From: CAZWSX01 sp964636985
GTDB lineage: Bacteria; Planctomycetota; Planctomycetia; Pirellulales; Pirellulaceae
Reading direction: 5' to 3'
Length of the DNA: 64,000 bases
Assembly: GCA_964636985.1 (NCBI GenBank)
Contig: CAZWSX010000002.1
Coordinates: forward strand, 386,315 to 450,314
Numbering within the stretch: position 1 is the first letter of the stretch; the number at the start of each line of letters is the position of its first letter. Both the position numbers and the translations under genes were made by a program. A model generated the notes under the pieces. The model did no database searches and was not told where the DNA came from. It saw nothing but the letters and a program-made list of their open reading frames with translations. Shown here piece by piece: positions 16,658-26,700 of the stretch.

Positions 16658-18301
16658 ATGTTAGGCGACGATTCCCAGCCTGATTGGTATAAGGACGCGA
16701 TCTTCTACCAGGTGTACGTGCGAGGATTTCAGGACAGCACCAAGGATGGCAGCGGTGATTTGCGGGGCGTGATCGAACGGCTCGACTACCTGCGCGACCT
16801 AGGCGTCGATTGCCTTTGGCTGATGCCGATCTTCCAATCGCCGCTACGAGACGATGGCTACGACGTCTCGGATTTCAAACAGATCGACCCGACCATTGGC
16901 ACAGTAGCCGACTTTGAAAAGCTCACCGAAGCAGCGCACCAGCGGGGCATTCGGATTATCTCCGATCTTGTGGTGAGCCATACATCCGACCAGCACGCCT
17001 GGTTTCAGGCGGCCCGGCGCGATCGGTACTCGCCGTATCGGGACTATTACGTCTGGAGCGACACCGACACGAAGTTTCCTGACGCGAGAATCATCTTCAC
17101 CGATACCGAGCGATCGAATTGGACTTGGGATCACGAAGCTCGCCAGTACTTTTGGCATCGTTTCTTCAGCCATCAACCTGATCTCAACTACGACAACCCA
17201 GCCGTTCGGCAGGAGATGCTCGACATCATGGCCTTTTGGCTCGAACGAGGAATCGACGGATTTCGCGTCGACGCGGTTCCCTATCTCATCGAACGCGAGG
17301 GAACCAATTGCGAGAACCTGCCGGAAACGCACGCCTTCTGTAAAGAGATGCGCCGCTTGGTGGACGAGCGCTATCCCGGCACGCTCCTTTTGGCCGAGGC
17401 CAATCAATGGCCTTCGGAACTCGTCAATTACTTTGGCGACGGAGACGAGTTCCACATGGCGTTCAACTTCCCGCTGATGCCGCGGATGTTTTCCGCGATT
17501 CGCAGGGAGCAAGCCCGGCCGATCATCGAGATCATCGAGAGTCTGCCCAGCATTCCGACATCTTGCCAGTGGGCGGTCTTTCTTCGCAACCATGACGAGC
17601 TCACCCTCGAAATGGTGACCGATGCCGAACGGGACTATATGTACAGCGAGTACGCGAAGGACCCGCGGATGCGGCTGAACGTGGGAATTCGCCGCCGCCT
17701 TGCGCCGCTGATGCAAAACGGGCGCCGCCAAATCGAGTTGCTCTACAGTCTTCTGTTCACCATGCCTGGTAGTCCGGTCGTCTACTACGGCGATGAAATT
17801 GGGATGGGCGACAACATCTACTTGGGGGATCGGAATGGAGTTCGCACCCCCATGCAATGGTCGGGTGACCGCAATGCCGGCTTCTCCGGCGCTGATCCCT
17901 CGCAACTCTATCAACCGCTCATTCTGGACCCGATCTACAACTACCAGGCGATCAACGTCGAATCGCAGTTGCGATCGCCAACGTCGCTATTGCTTTGGTT
18001 GCGGCGTTTGATTCAGGTTCGCAAGGCGTTCCCGGTATTCGGTCGCGGAACGTCGCAGTTCATTAACTGTGAGAATCCACACGTCGTCGCGTACGTTCGC
18101 TCGTATCGTGAGCAAGTGGTTTTGATCGTCGCTAATCTTTCGCGATTCGCACAGCCCGTCCGTCTCGAGTTATCGCAGTTCGACGGCTGCATCCCGGTGG
18201 AAATGCTCGGCAATCAAAAGTTTCCCAACGTCACGGCTGAGCCGTATTTTCTCAGCCTTGGGCCGCACGGTTTTTATTGGTTTCGGCTTGAGCGGTCGTG
18301 A
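16658..18301 (+). CDS. treS: Trehalose synthase (maltose alpha-D-glucosyltransferase), GH13
   Basis: The 547-residue enzyme isomerises maltose and trehalose in the cytoplasm (EC 5.4.99.16). It follows the TreS pattern throughout: WYKDAIFYQVYVRGFQDS at the start, DDGYDVSDF, LVVSHTSDQHAWF, then YYVWSDTD and IIFTDTERSNWTWD. The nucleophile Asp is in GFRVDAVPYL near 203, followed by REGTNCENLPETHAF. The acid/base Glu is in LLAEANQWP near 246 and the third Asp in RNHDELTLEMV near 312. Length matches single-domain TreS without a fused maltokinase. ATG 16658 has GGAGAG at 16644-16649. It heads a plus-strand run of five glycan genes to 26944. No maltokinase or GlgE is visible nearby, so the GlgE glucan route is not supported here. 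Confidence 0.92.
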   Translation: MLGDDSQPDWYKDAIFYQVYVRGFQDSTKDGSGDLRGVIERLDYLRDLGVDCLWLMPIFQSPLRDDGYDVSDFKQIDPTIGTVADFEKLTEAAHQRGIRIISDLVVSHTSDQHAWFQAARRDRYSPYRDYYVWSDTDTKFPDARIIFTDTERSNWTWDHEARQYFWHRFFSHQPDLNYDNPAVRQEMLDIMAFWLERGIDGFRVDAVPYLIEREGTNCENLPETHAFCKEMRRLVDERYPGTLLLAEANQWPSELVNYFGDGDEFHMAFNFPLMPRMFSAIRREQARPIIEIIESLPSIPTSCQWAVFLRNHDELTLEMVTDAERDYMYSEYAKDPRMRLNVGIRRRLAPLMQNGRRQIELLYSLLFTMPGSPVVYYGDEIGMGDNIYLGDRNGVRTPMQWSGDRNAGFSGADPSQLYQPLILDPIYNYQAINVESQLRSPTSLLLWLRRLIQVRKAFPVFGRGTSQFINCENPHVVAYVRSYREQVVLIVANLSRFAQPVRLELSQFDGCIPVEMLGNQKFPNVTAEPYFLSLGPHGFYWFRLERS

Positions 18302-18437
18302 TTCGGGCACGCTGGACGATTTTCGTTCAACCGCTCTCGATGACGCGTGCGTTCTGATCTTACATCCTTCGCGCCCTCTCCCGGCACGCCCTTTGCCCTT
18401 ATTGAGACTCAAACTGAGTCGAAACCGCGCGCGAAAC

Positions 18438-18464
18438 GTTGCTAGGCCTGAGAGGCTAGCAACG
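18438..18464 (+). promoter_or_regulatory. Stem-loop between treS and the oligo-1,6-glucosidase gene
   Basis: CGTTGCTAG (18438-18446) pairs with CTAGCAACG (18456-18464) around a 9-nt loop, ending 7 bases before the AAGGGAG ribosome site of the next gene. It could terminate treS transcription in part or control access to the next ribosome site. Neither is shown directly. Confidence 0.45.
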
Positions 18465-18483
18465 CAATTTCAAGGGAGTGGTC

Positions 18484-20178
18484 ATGAGGCGGAGATGGTG
18501 GAAGGAAGGCGTGGTCTATCAGATCTATCCTCGCAGCTTCATGGACTCCAACGGCGACGGTGTCGGCGACTTGGCTGGCATCTGCGAAAAGCTTGACTAT
18601 CTCAAGAGCCTTGGCGTCGACATCATCTGGCTGTCGCCGGTCTTCCCATCGCCCAACGACGACAACGGTTACGACATCAGCGACTATCGCGGAATCCAGC
18701 CGGAGTTTGGGACGTTCGCTGATTGGGAGCGGCTCCTCAAAGGCTTGCACGATCGTGACATGCGGCTGTTGATGGACCTGGTCGCCAATCATACATCGGA
18801 CGAGCACTCTTGGTTTGTCGAGTCGCGGAAGTCGAAGGACAATCCGTATCGCGACTACTACATCTGGCGGCCGCCATCGGCCGAGGGTGAGCCGAACAAT
18901 TGGGTCTCCTGCTTCGGCGGCTCGGCTTGGCAATTCGATGAGACGACGGGCGAGTATTTCTTGCACCTCTTCTCGCGTAAACAGCCCGACCTGAACTGGG
19001 AAAACCCGCGCGTCCGTCAGGAAATCTACGACATCATGACATGGTGGCTCAACCACGGCGTGGATGGCTTCCGCATGGATGTCATCAACATGATTTCGAA
19101 AGTGCCCGGGTTGCCGAACGCACCGGCGCTTTTGCCTGGGCGCTATCAGTGGGGCGGGCAGTACTTTTTGCACGGGCCGCGGCTGCTCGAATTTTTGCAG
19201 GAGATGAAAAGCCAGGTCCTATCTCGCTACGACATTTTCACCGTCGGCGAAGCGCCAGGCGTTACCACCGAGCACGCTCTGGATATCACGCAGGAAGAAG
19301 GCGGTTCGCTGAACATGCTGTTCCAGTTCGAGCACATGGACCTGGACCGCCCCAGCGATTGTGGCGAACTAGGCAAATGGCAAGTTCATCCTTGGGAGCT
19401 GCTCGGGATGAAGCGCGTCATCAGCCGATGGCAGAAGGATTTGGACGGCAGAGCGTGGAATAGTTTTTACCTGTCGAATCACGACCAGCCGCGATCCGTC
19501 TCGCGATTTGGCAACGACCAGGAGTATCGCGTCGAGTCGGCAAAAATGCTGGCCACGTTCGTGCATCTTCTGCACGGAACGCCTTACGTCTACCAAGGTG
19601 AAGAGATCGGCATGACCAATGCGAAATTCAGTTCCATCGCAGACTACCAGGACATCGAGACGCTGAATTTCTACCGCGAATGGGTTGTCGAGCGGGGAAA
19701 CGATGCCGCGACAATCCTTACCGCGATTCAGGCCAAGAGTCGCGACAATGCGCGGACGCCTGTGCAGTGGAACGATTCGCCACAAGCAGGATTTACAACC
19801 GGTACGCCGTGGCTGAAGGTCAATCCGAACTACCAACAGGTCAATGTAAAAGACGCGCTGGCGGACCCCGACTCGATCTTTCATTACTATCGCCGGCTCA
19901 TCGGACTGCGGAAGAAGTACCCGATTGTTGTGTACGGGTCGTACGACTTGCTGCTGGAGTCGGACACACAGATCTACGCCTTTTTGCGCAAGTTGGAGTC
20001 GGAGATCTGGTTGGTGATTCTCAACTTTTCGCCTGCTGAGGCCGTGTTCGCCTTGCCGTCGCACATCGCCAAGACGATGCAACAGCTGATGATCAGCAAC
20101 TATTCGGTGGAGGAACAAGAGGCCATCGAAGTCCTAACGCTGAAGCCCTACGAAGCGCGCGTGTATCGAGTGAGTTGA
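18484..20178 (+). CDS. Oligo-1,6-glucosidase-type GH13 alpha-glucosidase
   Basis: The 564-residue cytoplasmic GH13 enzyme begins WWKEGVVYQIYPRSFMDSNG, with the DSNGDGVGDL calcium loop of this group. Conserved region II is GFRMDVIN, placing the nucleophile at Asp199 followed by Val200. In Bacillus oligo-1,6-glucosidases a Val at this position marks alpha-1,6 specificity, while Ala or Thr marks alpha-1,4. The acid/base Glu is in VGEAPG (about 256) and the third Asp in SNHDQPRSVSRFG. Expected substrates are isomaltose and isomalto-oligosaccharides (EC 3.2.1.10); trehalose-6-phosphate hydrolase is a close relative and cannot be fully excluded. ATG 18484 with AAGGGAG at 18472-18478 is preferred over the GTG at 18478. 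Confidence 0.88.
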   Translation: MRRRWWKEGVVYQIYPRSFMDSNGDGVGDLAGICEKLDYLKSLGVDIIWLSPVFPSPNDDNGYDISDYRGIQPEFGTFADWERLLKGLHDRDMRLLMDLVANHTSDEHSWFVESRKSKDNPYRDYYIWRPPSAEGEPNNWVSCFGGSAWQFDETTGEYFLHLFSRKQPDLNWENPRVRQEIYDIMTWWLNHGVDGFRMDVINMISKVPGLPNAPALLPGRYQWGGQYFLHGPRLLEFLQEMKSQVLSRYDIFTVGEAPGVTTEHALDITQEEGGSLNMLFQFEHMDLDRPSDCGELGKWQVHPWELLGMKRVISRWQKDLDGRAWNSFYLSNHDQPRSVSRFGNDQEYRVESAKMLATFVHLLHGTPYVYQGEEIGMTNAKFSSIADYQDIETLNFYREWVVERGNDAATILTAIQAKSRDNARTPVQWNDSPQAGFTTGTPWLKVNPNYQQVNVKDALADPDSIFHYYRRLIGLRKKYPIVVYGSYDLLLESDTQIYAFLRKLESEIWLVILNFSPAEAVFALPSHIAKTMQQLMISNYSVEEQEAIEVLTLKPYEARVYRVS

Positions 20179-20191
20179 ATTGGGAGCGACG

Positions 20192-21769
20192 ATGAAAGAC
20201 GCAGTGTGGTGGAGATCTGCGGTGATCTATCAGATCCTTGTGCGTTCGTTTCAAGACTCGAACGGCGATGGCGAAGGGGATTTACCTGGGCTCTTCAGCC
20301 GTCTCGACTATCTCGAGCAACTGGGCGCAGATGCGATCTGGTTGAGCCCCATTTACGACTCGCCCTGGGCCGATTGCGGATACGATGTCTCCGACTACGA
20401 GCGAATTCATCCTACGTACGGCACCGACGCCGATTTCGATCAGCTTGTTGCCGATTGCCATCGCCGAGGCTTACGCGTGATCCTCGATTGGGTGCCTAAT
20501 CACACGTCCGATCGGCACAAATGGTTTGTCGACGCGCGGAGCGATCGTGCAAGCGAATATCGCAACTGGTACATCTGGGCCGATGCGACACCGGACGGCC
20601 GGCCGCCCAGCAACTGGGTGGGCGTGTTTGGCGGGAGCACCTGGACGTGGGACGAAACGACCGAGCAGTACTATCTCCACTCCTTCTTGCCGGAGCAGCC
20701 CGATCTGAATTGGCGAAATCCCGCGGTCCGCGAGACAATGTACCAAACCTTGCGATTTTGGCTCAATCGCGGAGTCGATGGGTTCCGGATCGATGCTGCG
20801 GACATGTTACTGAAAGACCGCACGCTGAGGTCGAATCCGCTCAATCCGGACTTCAAGCCTGGCGACGCGCCCGATAACGCCGTGATCCCCAAGTACACGC
20901 GGAACAGGCCTGCCAACCATCGTCTGATGGCCGAGATACGCCGTGCCGTGCAGCCGTGGAACGATTGTCTCCTCCTCGGCGAACTCTATCAGCCGGTTGA
21001 ACGGCTGGTGACCTACTATGGAACTAAGGCGCGCCCCGAGCTGCATTTACCGCTGAATCTGACGCTGTTGCATCACAATTGGAATGCCGATGCGATTCAG
21101 GAAACGATCGGCAAGTACTACAAGGCCCTGGGGCCTAACCAATGGCCCTGCTGGTCGCTGGGAAATCACGATATCCGCCGGCTTACGAGCCGCACGCCAG
21201 GAAGCCAGGAACGCCTGGCCGCGATGCTGCTTATGACTCTGGGAGGGACGCCGACGCTTTACTACGGCGACGAGATTGGCATCGCAGACGTTGAGATTCC
21301 CAAATACCTGGTTGACGATCCGCAGACTTTCAGTTGGCCCGGTCACAGTCGCGACGTGGCACGGACGCCCATGAAATGGGACGCGTCTCCTCAAGCCGGC
21401 TTCACATCGGGAAGGCCATGGCTGCCGGTGGGAGACTATTCGCATTTGAACGTGCAAGAACAGGCGAAGGACGAGAAGTCGCTCTTCTCATTGTACAAAA
21501 AATTCATCGAAGTCCGCCGGCTGGAACCGGCACTTGCGACGGGCCGTTTCAATCCTGTCGAGAGGTTGTCCCCTTTGGTGGCCTACGAGCGAATCGGCGA
21601 GCGGCGATTGCTGATTGTCTTGAACCTGAGTAACGAACCACAGTCGTTCCCCATTTCAGGATCGGCGTCGATCTTGCTGAGCAGTCAATTCGAGCGAGTG
21701 GGTACTCAAATGCAGGGGAGCATTCCGTTAAAGCCCGAGGAAGGGCTCGTTGTTCTGCGAAAGAGCTAG
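20192..21769 (+). CDS. GH13 alpha-glucosidase
   Basis: The 525-residue cytoplasmic enzyme has the same GH13 barrel as its neighbour: WWRSAVIYQILVRSFQDSNG, DCGYDVSDY and ILDWVPNHTSDRHKWF. Region II is GFRIDAADMLLKD near residue 200. The Ala after the nucleophile Asp suggests alpha-1,4 rather than alpha-1,6 specificity, so maltose or short maltodextrins are likely substrates. The acid/base Glu lies in LLGELYQP and the third Asp in LGNHDIRR. The chain ends with a small beta domain. It starts 13 bp after the preceding stop with GGGAG before ATG 20192, consistent with co-transcription. A trehalose- or sucrose-active relative cannot be ruled out from motifs alone. Confidence 0.87.
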   Translation: MKDAVWWRSAVIYQILVRSFQDSNGDGEGDLPGLFSRLDYLEQLGADAIWLSPIYDSPWADCGYDVSDYERIHPTYGTDADFDQLVADCHRRGLRVILDWVPNHTSDRHKWFVDARSDRASEYRNWYIWADATPDGRPPSNWVGVFGGSTWTWDETTEQYYLHSFLPEQPDLNWRNPAVRETMYQTLRFWLNRGVDGFRIDAADMLLKDRTLRSNPLNPDFKPGDAPDNAVIPKYTRNRPANHRLMAEIRRAVQPWNDCLLLGELYQPVERLVTYYGTKARPELHLPLNLTLLHHNWNADAIQETIGKYYKALGPNQWPCWSLGNHDIRRLTSRTPGSQERLAAMLLMTLGGTPTLYYGDEIGIADVEIPKYLVDDPQTFSWPGHSRDVARTPMKWDASPQAGFTSGRPWLPVGDYSHLNVQEQAKDEKSLFSLYKKFIEVRRLEPALATGRFNPVERLSPLVAYERIGERRLLIVLNLSNEPQSFPISGSASILLSSQFERVGTQMQGSIPLKPEEGLVVLRKS

Positions 21770-21794
21770 TAGCGCAGGCAACGCTCCAAGCCTT

Positions 21795-21820
21795 AGCAAC
21801 CTGTGACAGCAACCTATGAC
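21795..21820 (+). repeat. Tandem 13-bp direct repeat upstream of treZ
   Basis: AGCAACCTGTGAC (21795-21807) is followed at once by AGCAACCTATGAC (21808-21820), differing by one base. The pair ends 20 bp before the treZ start. It could be a regulator site within the operon or simple sequence duplication. Confidence 0.45.
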
Positions 21821-21840
21821 AACCAGATCGAGTTGGCATC

Positions 21841-23706
21841 ATGCATTCCAAACCAAGCTCTACCGCTCGCCTCACGCACGGCTTTTGTCCAGCCGGCGAA
21901 GGAGGCACTTGGAACGTGTGGGCGCCGCAGCTGCGGAAGGTTGATCTCGTTCTTTTGACCAATGGTGAACGCACGCTGTTCTCCATGAAGCAGGCAGGCG
22001 AAGGATGGTTTCAGCACTCCAGCGACTGCGTACCCACCGGCCAACGATATCTGCTTCGACTGAATGGGGACATCGAGCGTCCCGACCCTGCTTCGCGCTG
22101 GCAGCCCGACGGTGTTCATGGGCCTTCGGCGATTTGGCGGCCAAGGGCCGCCCAAAGTGACGAGCCAGTGGTTGCTCTGAAGCTGGAAGACATGGTGATC
22201 TACGAACTCCATGTCGGCACGTTCACACAGGAAGGCACGTTCGATGCGGTAATCCCGCGGCTGCGGGAGCTGCGCGACTTTGGGATCACGGCGCTTGAAC
22301 TCATGCCCGTCGCACAATTTCCAGGCGAACGAGGTTGGGGTTACGACGGCACGTATTGGTTGGCACCGCAGCAAAGTTACGGCGGGCCCTCGGGGCTCGA
22401 ACGCTTCGTCGCTGCCTGCCATGCTGAGGGCTTAGCAGTCATTCTCGATGTGATCTACAACCACTTCGGGCCCGAGGGAAATTACCTCCACCATTTCGGC
22501 CCTTATTTCACGAATCGCTACACGACACCGTGGGGTGAGGCCGTGAACTTCGATGGCGAAGGGCGCGAAGGTGCCCGATCGCTCGTGCTCGACGCCGTGC
22601 GATCATGGATTCGCGACTTTCGCGTGGATGGTCTGCGGCTCGATGCTGTTTGGGCAATCCATGATGAGAGTCCCCGGCACATCCTGGCTGAGATTGGTCA
22701 GGTAGCCACTGAGGAACAGCAATATCAGAATCGTCCGATTCACATCATCGCGGAGACCCACTACAGAAATGTTTGGCTGTTGGACTCGTTCGAGCAAGGC
22801 GGCTGCGGACTGGCGGGCCAATGGAGCGACGATTTTCACCACTGCGTCCATGCACTCCTGACAGGCGAACGCGACGGTTATTACTCACGCTACACCGCGC
22901 CCGCCCGTCAACTTACGCAGGCGCTGAGCGACGTCTTCGTTCGCGATGGATTGCCTGAGGCGTTTCGTGGGAAGAGCTACGACGGCACCACCGGGAAGCA
23001 TGGTGGAGAGGAGTTCGTCGTTTGCATCCAAAACCATGACCAGGTTGGCAACCGCGCGCTAGGAGAACGGCTGGGCGCCCTGGTCCCTCCGAACAAGCAA
23101 CGGCTGGCGGCCTGCCTGCTGTTGTTGGCTCCGCATGTTCCGCTGATCTTTATGGGCGAAGAGTACGCCGAGCAAAGCCCCTTTCTTTTCTTTTGCGACT
23201 TCAGCGATGCGAACTTGCAGGAGGCAGTACGCCGCGGTCGGCGAGAAGAGTTCAAAGGCTTTCATTGGTACAACCAGATTCCCGATCCGCAGTCGCATGT
23301 GACGTTCGAGCGATCTCAATTGTCGTGGAGATGGCCTTCCGGATCATCGCATGCCACGATGCGCCGGCTCTATGGCGATCTGTTGCGACTGCGAGTCAGA
23401 CAGCCCGCGCTGCGAGACTTTCGCAACCGCGAGGCGCGGCTTACTGCCACCGAAAAGGATGGGCATTTGCTGTGGTTTCGACGCGGCGCACCGGAAAACG
23501 CGATTACGTGCCTCTTCAATCTTGGCGGCACGCGGACAGAGCTTCCGGAATCGTGTTGCGGCCTTCCCGAGATATTGCGATCCGAAGACGAGATTTACCG
23601 GGGCGGAGTTTCGGAGAGAAAAGAGCCGGCCTCAAAGGAGGGAGTGCTGCGCCCATACGAGTGTTTAGTGTTTTTAGGCAACGCGAAGACCGAAGTTTCG
23701 CGCTAA
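21841..23706 (+). CDS. treZ: Malto-oligosyltrehalose trehalohydrolase
   Basis: The 621-residue enzyme cleaves trehalose from the end of malto-oligosyltrehalose made by TreY (EC 3.2.1.141). An N-terminal beta-sandwich (about 1-95) includes VWAPQLRKVDLVL and PDPASRWQPDGVHGPSA, typical of TreZ. The barrel carries IYELHVGTFTQEGTF, GWGYDGTYWLAPQQSYG, VIYNHFGPEGNYL, the nucleophile in GLRLDAVWAI near 265, a Glu in IIAETHYRN near 305, and QNHDQVGNRA near 395. Length is normal for the family. It is followed 16 bp later by treY, the usual operon partner. No treX debranching gene is visible in the window. Confidence 0.93.
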   Translation: MHSKPSSTARLTHGFCPAGEGGTWNVWAPQLRKVDLVLLTNGERTLFSMKQAGEGWFQHSSDCVPTGQRYLLRLNGDIERPDPASRWQPDGVHGPSAIWRPRAAQSDEPVVALKLEDMVIYELHVGTFTQEGTFDAVIPRLRELRDFGITALELMPVAQFPGERGWGYDGTYWLAPQQSYGGPSGLERFVAACHAEGLAVILDVIYNHFGPEGNYLHHFGPYFTNRYTTPWGEAVNFDGEGREGARSLVLDAVRSWIRDFRVDGLRLDAVWAIHDESPRHILAEIGQVATEEQQYQNRPIHIIAETHYRNVWLLDSFEQGGCGLAGQWSDDFHHCVHALLTGERDGYYSRYTAPARQLTQALSDVFVRDGLPEAFRGKSYDGTTGKHGGEEFVVCIQNHDQVGNRALGERLGALVPPNKQRLAACLLLLAPHVPLIFMGEEYAEQSPFLFFCDFSDANLQEAVRRGRREEFKGFHWYNQIPDPQSHVTFERSQLSWRWPSGSSHATMRRLYGDLLRLRVRQPALRDFRNREARLTATEKDGHLLWFRRGAPENAITCLFNLGGTRTELPESCCGLPEILRSEDEIYRGGVSERKEPASKEGVLRPYECLVFLGNAKTEVSR

Positions 23707-23722
23707 CGCGGCAAGAAGGCTG

Positions 23723-26700
23723 ATGACGAATCGATTACAAAACGCGCCCGAGAGTCTCGACCAAGTGGGAGCAACGCCGGTTGCTGCGCTGGACTACCTT
23801 CCCGCTGACGCACCGGAAGCGGCGAACGCCGCGAATGCGCGCGTTGACCAGATCGTTCAGGCCGTCGCGGAGGTCTATGGCAGGCAGCGACTCCCCGTCG
23901 CGACGTATCGGGTCCAGTTGAACAGGCACTGCACGTTTCGCGATGTGCAGGCAGCGGTACCGTATTTCCATTCGTTGGGAATCAGCGACGTTTATGCGTC
24001 GCCTTTTCTTCAGGCCCGGCCCGGCAGCAGCCACGGATACGACATTGCCGATCATGGGAAAGTTAATCCGGAGATCGGAACGATCGACGAGCTGCACTCG
24101 CTATCGGCGTCGCTTCGCGAACATGGCATGGGGATGATTGCCGACGTCGTTCCCAACCACATGAGCAATGTGACGAGCCTTAATGTCTGGTGGCAGGATG
24201 TTTTGGAAAATGGTCCCAGTTCCGCTTACGCCGCGTATTTCGACGTCGACTGGATGCCGCTCAAGCCCGATTTGGCCAACAAGGTGCTGCTGCCGGTTTT
24301 GAGCGATCAGTTCGGCAATGTGCTCGAAGAGGGCACGCTGGTCGTGAAGTACGAAGGCGGCGCTTTCTGGCTGGAATATTTTGAGAGTCGTTTTCCGCTG
24401 GCTCCAAGTTCGTACGCGGTCATCTTGGCTCCGATTCTCCCGGAGTTTGAGAATCGAGTCGGCAAAGACGACCCGGACGTTCTGGAAGCGTTCAGCATTC
24501 TGACGGCGATCAAGAACTTGCCGCCTCTAACGGAAACAGATCCTTCTCGCCTCGCGGAACAGCGACGCGAGAAGGAAGTGATCAAGCGCCGATTGCACGA
24601 ACTGGTCGATCGCTCGGCCCCTTTCAAGGAGCTTTTGCATTCGGCCGTGCAAGAGCTCAATGGCAAGCCGGAGGACCCCCGCACTTTCGATCGGCTCGAC
24701 CAGCTCTTGCAGCAGCAAGCCTATCGGCTTTCTTACTGGCGGGTTGCTGCCGACGAAATCAACTACCGGCGTTTCTTCGACATCAACGAACTCGCTGCGA
24801 TCTGCACTGAGCATCCGCAGGTCTTCGCGGATACGCATCGATTCCTTTTCAGCTTGATCGACGAAGGAACGCTGAACGGATTGCGAATTGACCACCCAGA
24901 CGGCTTGTACGATCCGCGCGCCTACCTGTGCCAACTGCAACAAGAGCGGTTCCTTTCGCTGTGTCGCCGCGAATTGGCTCGGCAGGAGATTTCGACGGAG
25001 TCTGATCCGCAAGATCCGGCAATAGAGCAAGCTTTGCTGGAAGCGTGGCAAGCGGCGCAGCAAGATCCCAGTTCTCCATTGACGCGGCTGCTCTACATCG
25101 TCGTCGAAAAGATTTTGGCGCGCAGCGAGTCAATTCCGGAGAACTGGCTCATTCACGGAACCGTCGGATACGAGTTCCTCAACGCGGTGAACGGCCTTTT
25201 CGTCTCGCCCGTCGGCGAGCACGGTTTGTCGGCTCTCTATGCAAGGTTCGTTGGGGAAGAGGTCGACTTCGACCAGCTTGCTTATCGATGCAAGCGGCTC
25301 ATCGTCAAGATGAGCATGGCGAGCGAGCTGAGCGTCTTAGGCCACCGGCTCGATCGCATTTCCGAGCGCAACCGGTGGACCCGCGATTTCACGCTCAATA
25401 GCTTGACCCGCGCCTTGCAGGAGGTGATTGCTTGCTTCGGCATTTACCGGACGTACGTCGAGCCCGAGCAGGTGCTCGATCGCGATATCCGCTACGTCAA
25501 CATGGCGGTGGCTCGCGCCAAAAGGCACAATCCGGCGATGAGTGCCGTGGTGTTCGATTTCATCCGCGACGTGTTGCTGCTGCGCTACCACGAAAATGCC
25601 GATGAGGAAGAACGCCGCGCCATTCAGCAATTCGTGGGAAAGTTTCAGCAGATCACCGGTTCGATCATGGCGAAAGCCGTGGAGGACACGGCCTGCTATC
25701 GGTTCAATCGCCTGGCTTCTTTGAACGAAGTGGGAGGAGATCCCGCGAAATTCGGCACGACGGTCGGCGACTTTCATCGACTGAACCAGGCCAGGCTCTC
25801 GCAGATGGCCGATGGGCTCAACGCCACATCGACTCACGACACCAAGCGAAGCGAAGACGTCCGTGCACGCATCAGCGTTCTTAGCGAAGCCGGCAACGAA
25901 TGGCGCGAACGTGTCAATCGCTGGAGCCGCTGGCATCGGCGGCTTAAAACCAATATCGACGGAGTCGATGCACCCAGCCGCAACGACGAGTACCTTCTTT
26001 ATCAAACTATTGTCGGTATCTGGCCAGGCATAAAGGCGATTGGAAGTGAACTCCCCAAGTTCGTCGATCGAGTTCAGCAGTACATGCTGAAAGTCATTCG
26101 CGAGGCCAAGGATCATTCAAGTTGGGTCAGTCCCAACGAGGCCTACGAGAATGCGCTCGCTCGTTTTGTCGAAGACATCTTCAAGGAAAACCGCCGCCGC
26201 CCTTTTGTGCGGGATGTGGACCATTTCGTCCGCCCGCTCGCGGAGCATGGCCGTTGGAATTCGCTGACGCAGGTCGTACTCAAGGCAACAGCTCCAGGCG
26301 TGCCCGACATCTATCAAGGCACGGAAACGTGGAACCTGACGTTGGTCGACCCCGACAATCGCCAAGCCGTCGATCTGGCGGCGCTGCGGGACTCGCTCGA
26401 TCACATGCTCGTCGAAATGGCTGCGGCGCTAGGGCGCCCCTCTGCGGCCGATCCTGCAAAAGAGTGGCTCTCGCCCGACTCGGAGGTCGTCCCACAGGAG
26501 TTCCTCCAGCAACTTCTGGATAGCCGAGACGACGGCCGCGTTAAACAGTTTGTCACGATGCTCTCGCTTCGCACTCGGGGGCAATGGAGCGATCTCTTTG
26601 CTCGCGGCGAATATCTGCCGGTGACCACAGAGGGAGCGTTCGCGGATCACGTGATCGCGTTTGCTCGTCGTGACAAGGATCGTTCGGCATTGGTGATTGC

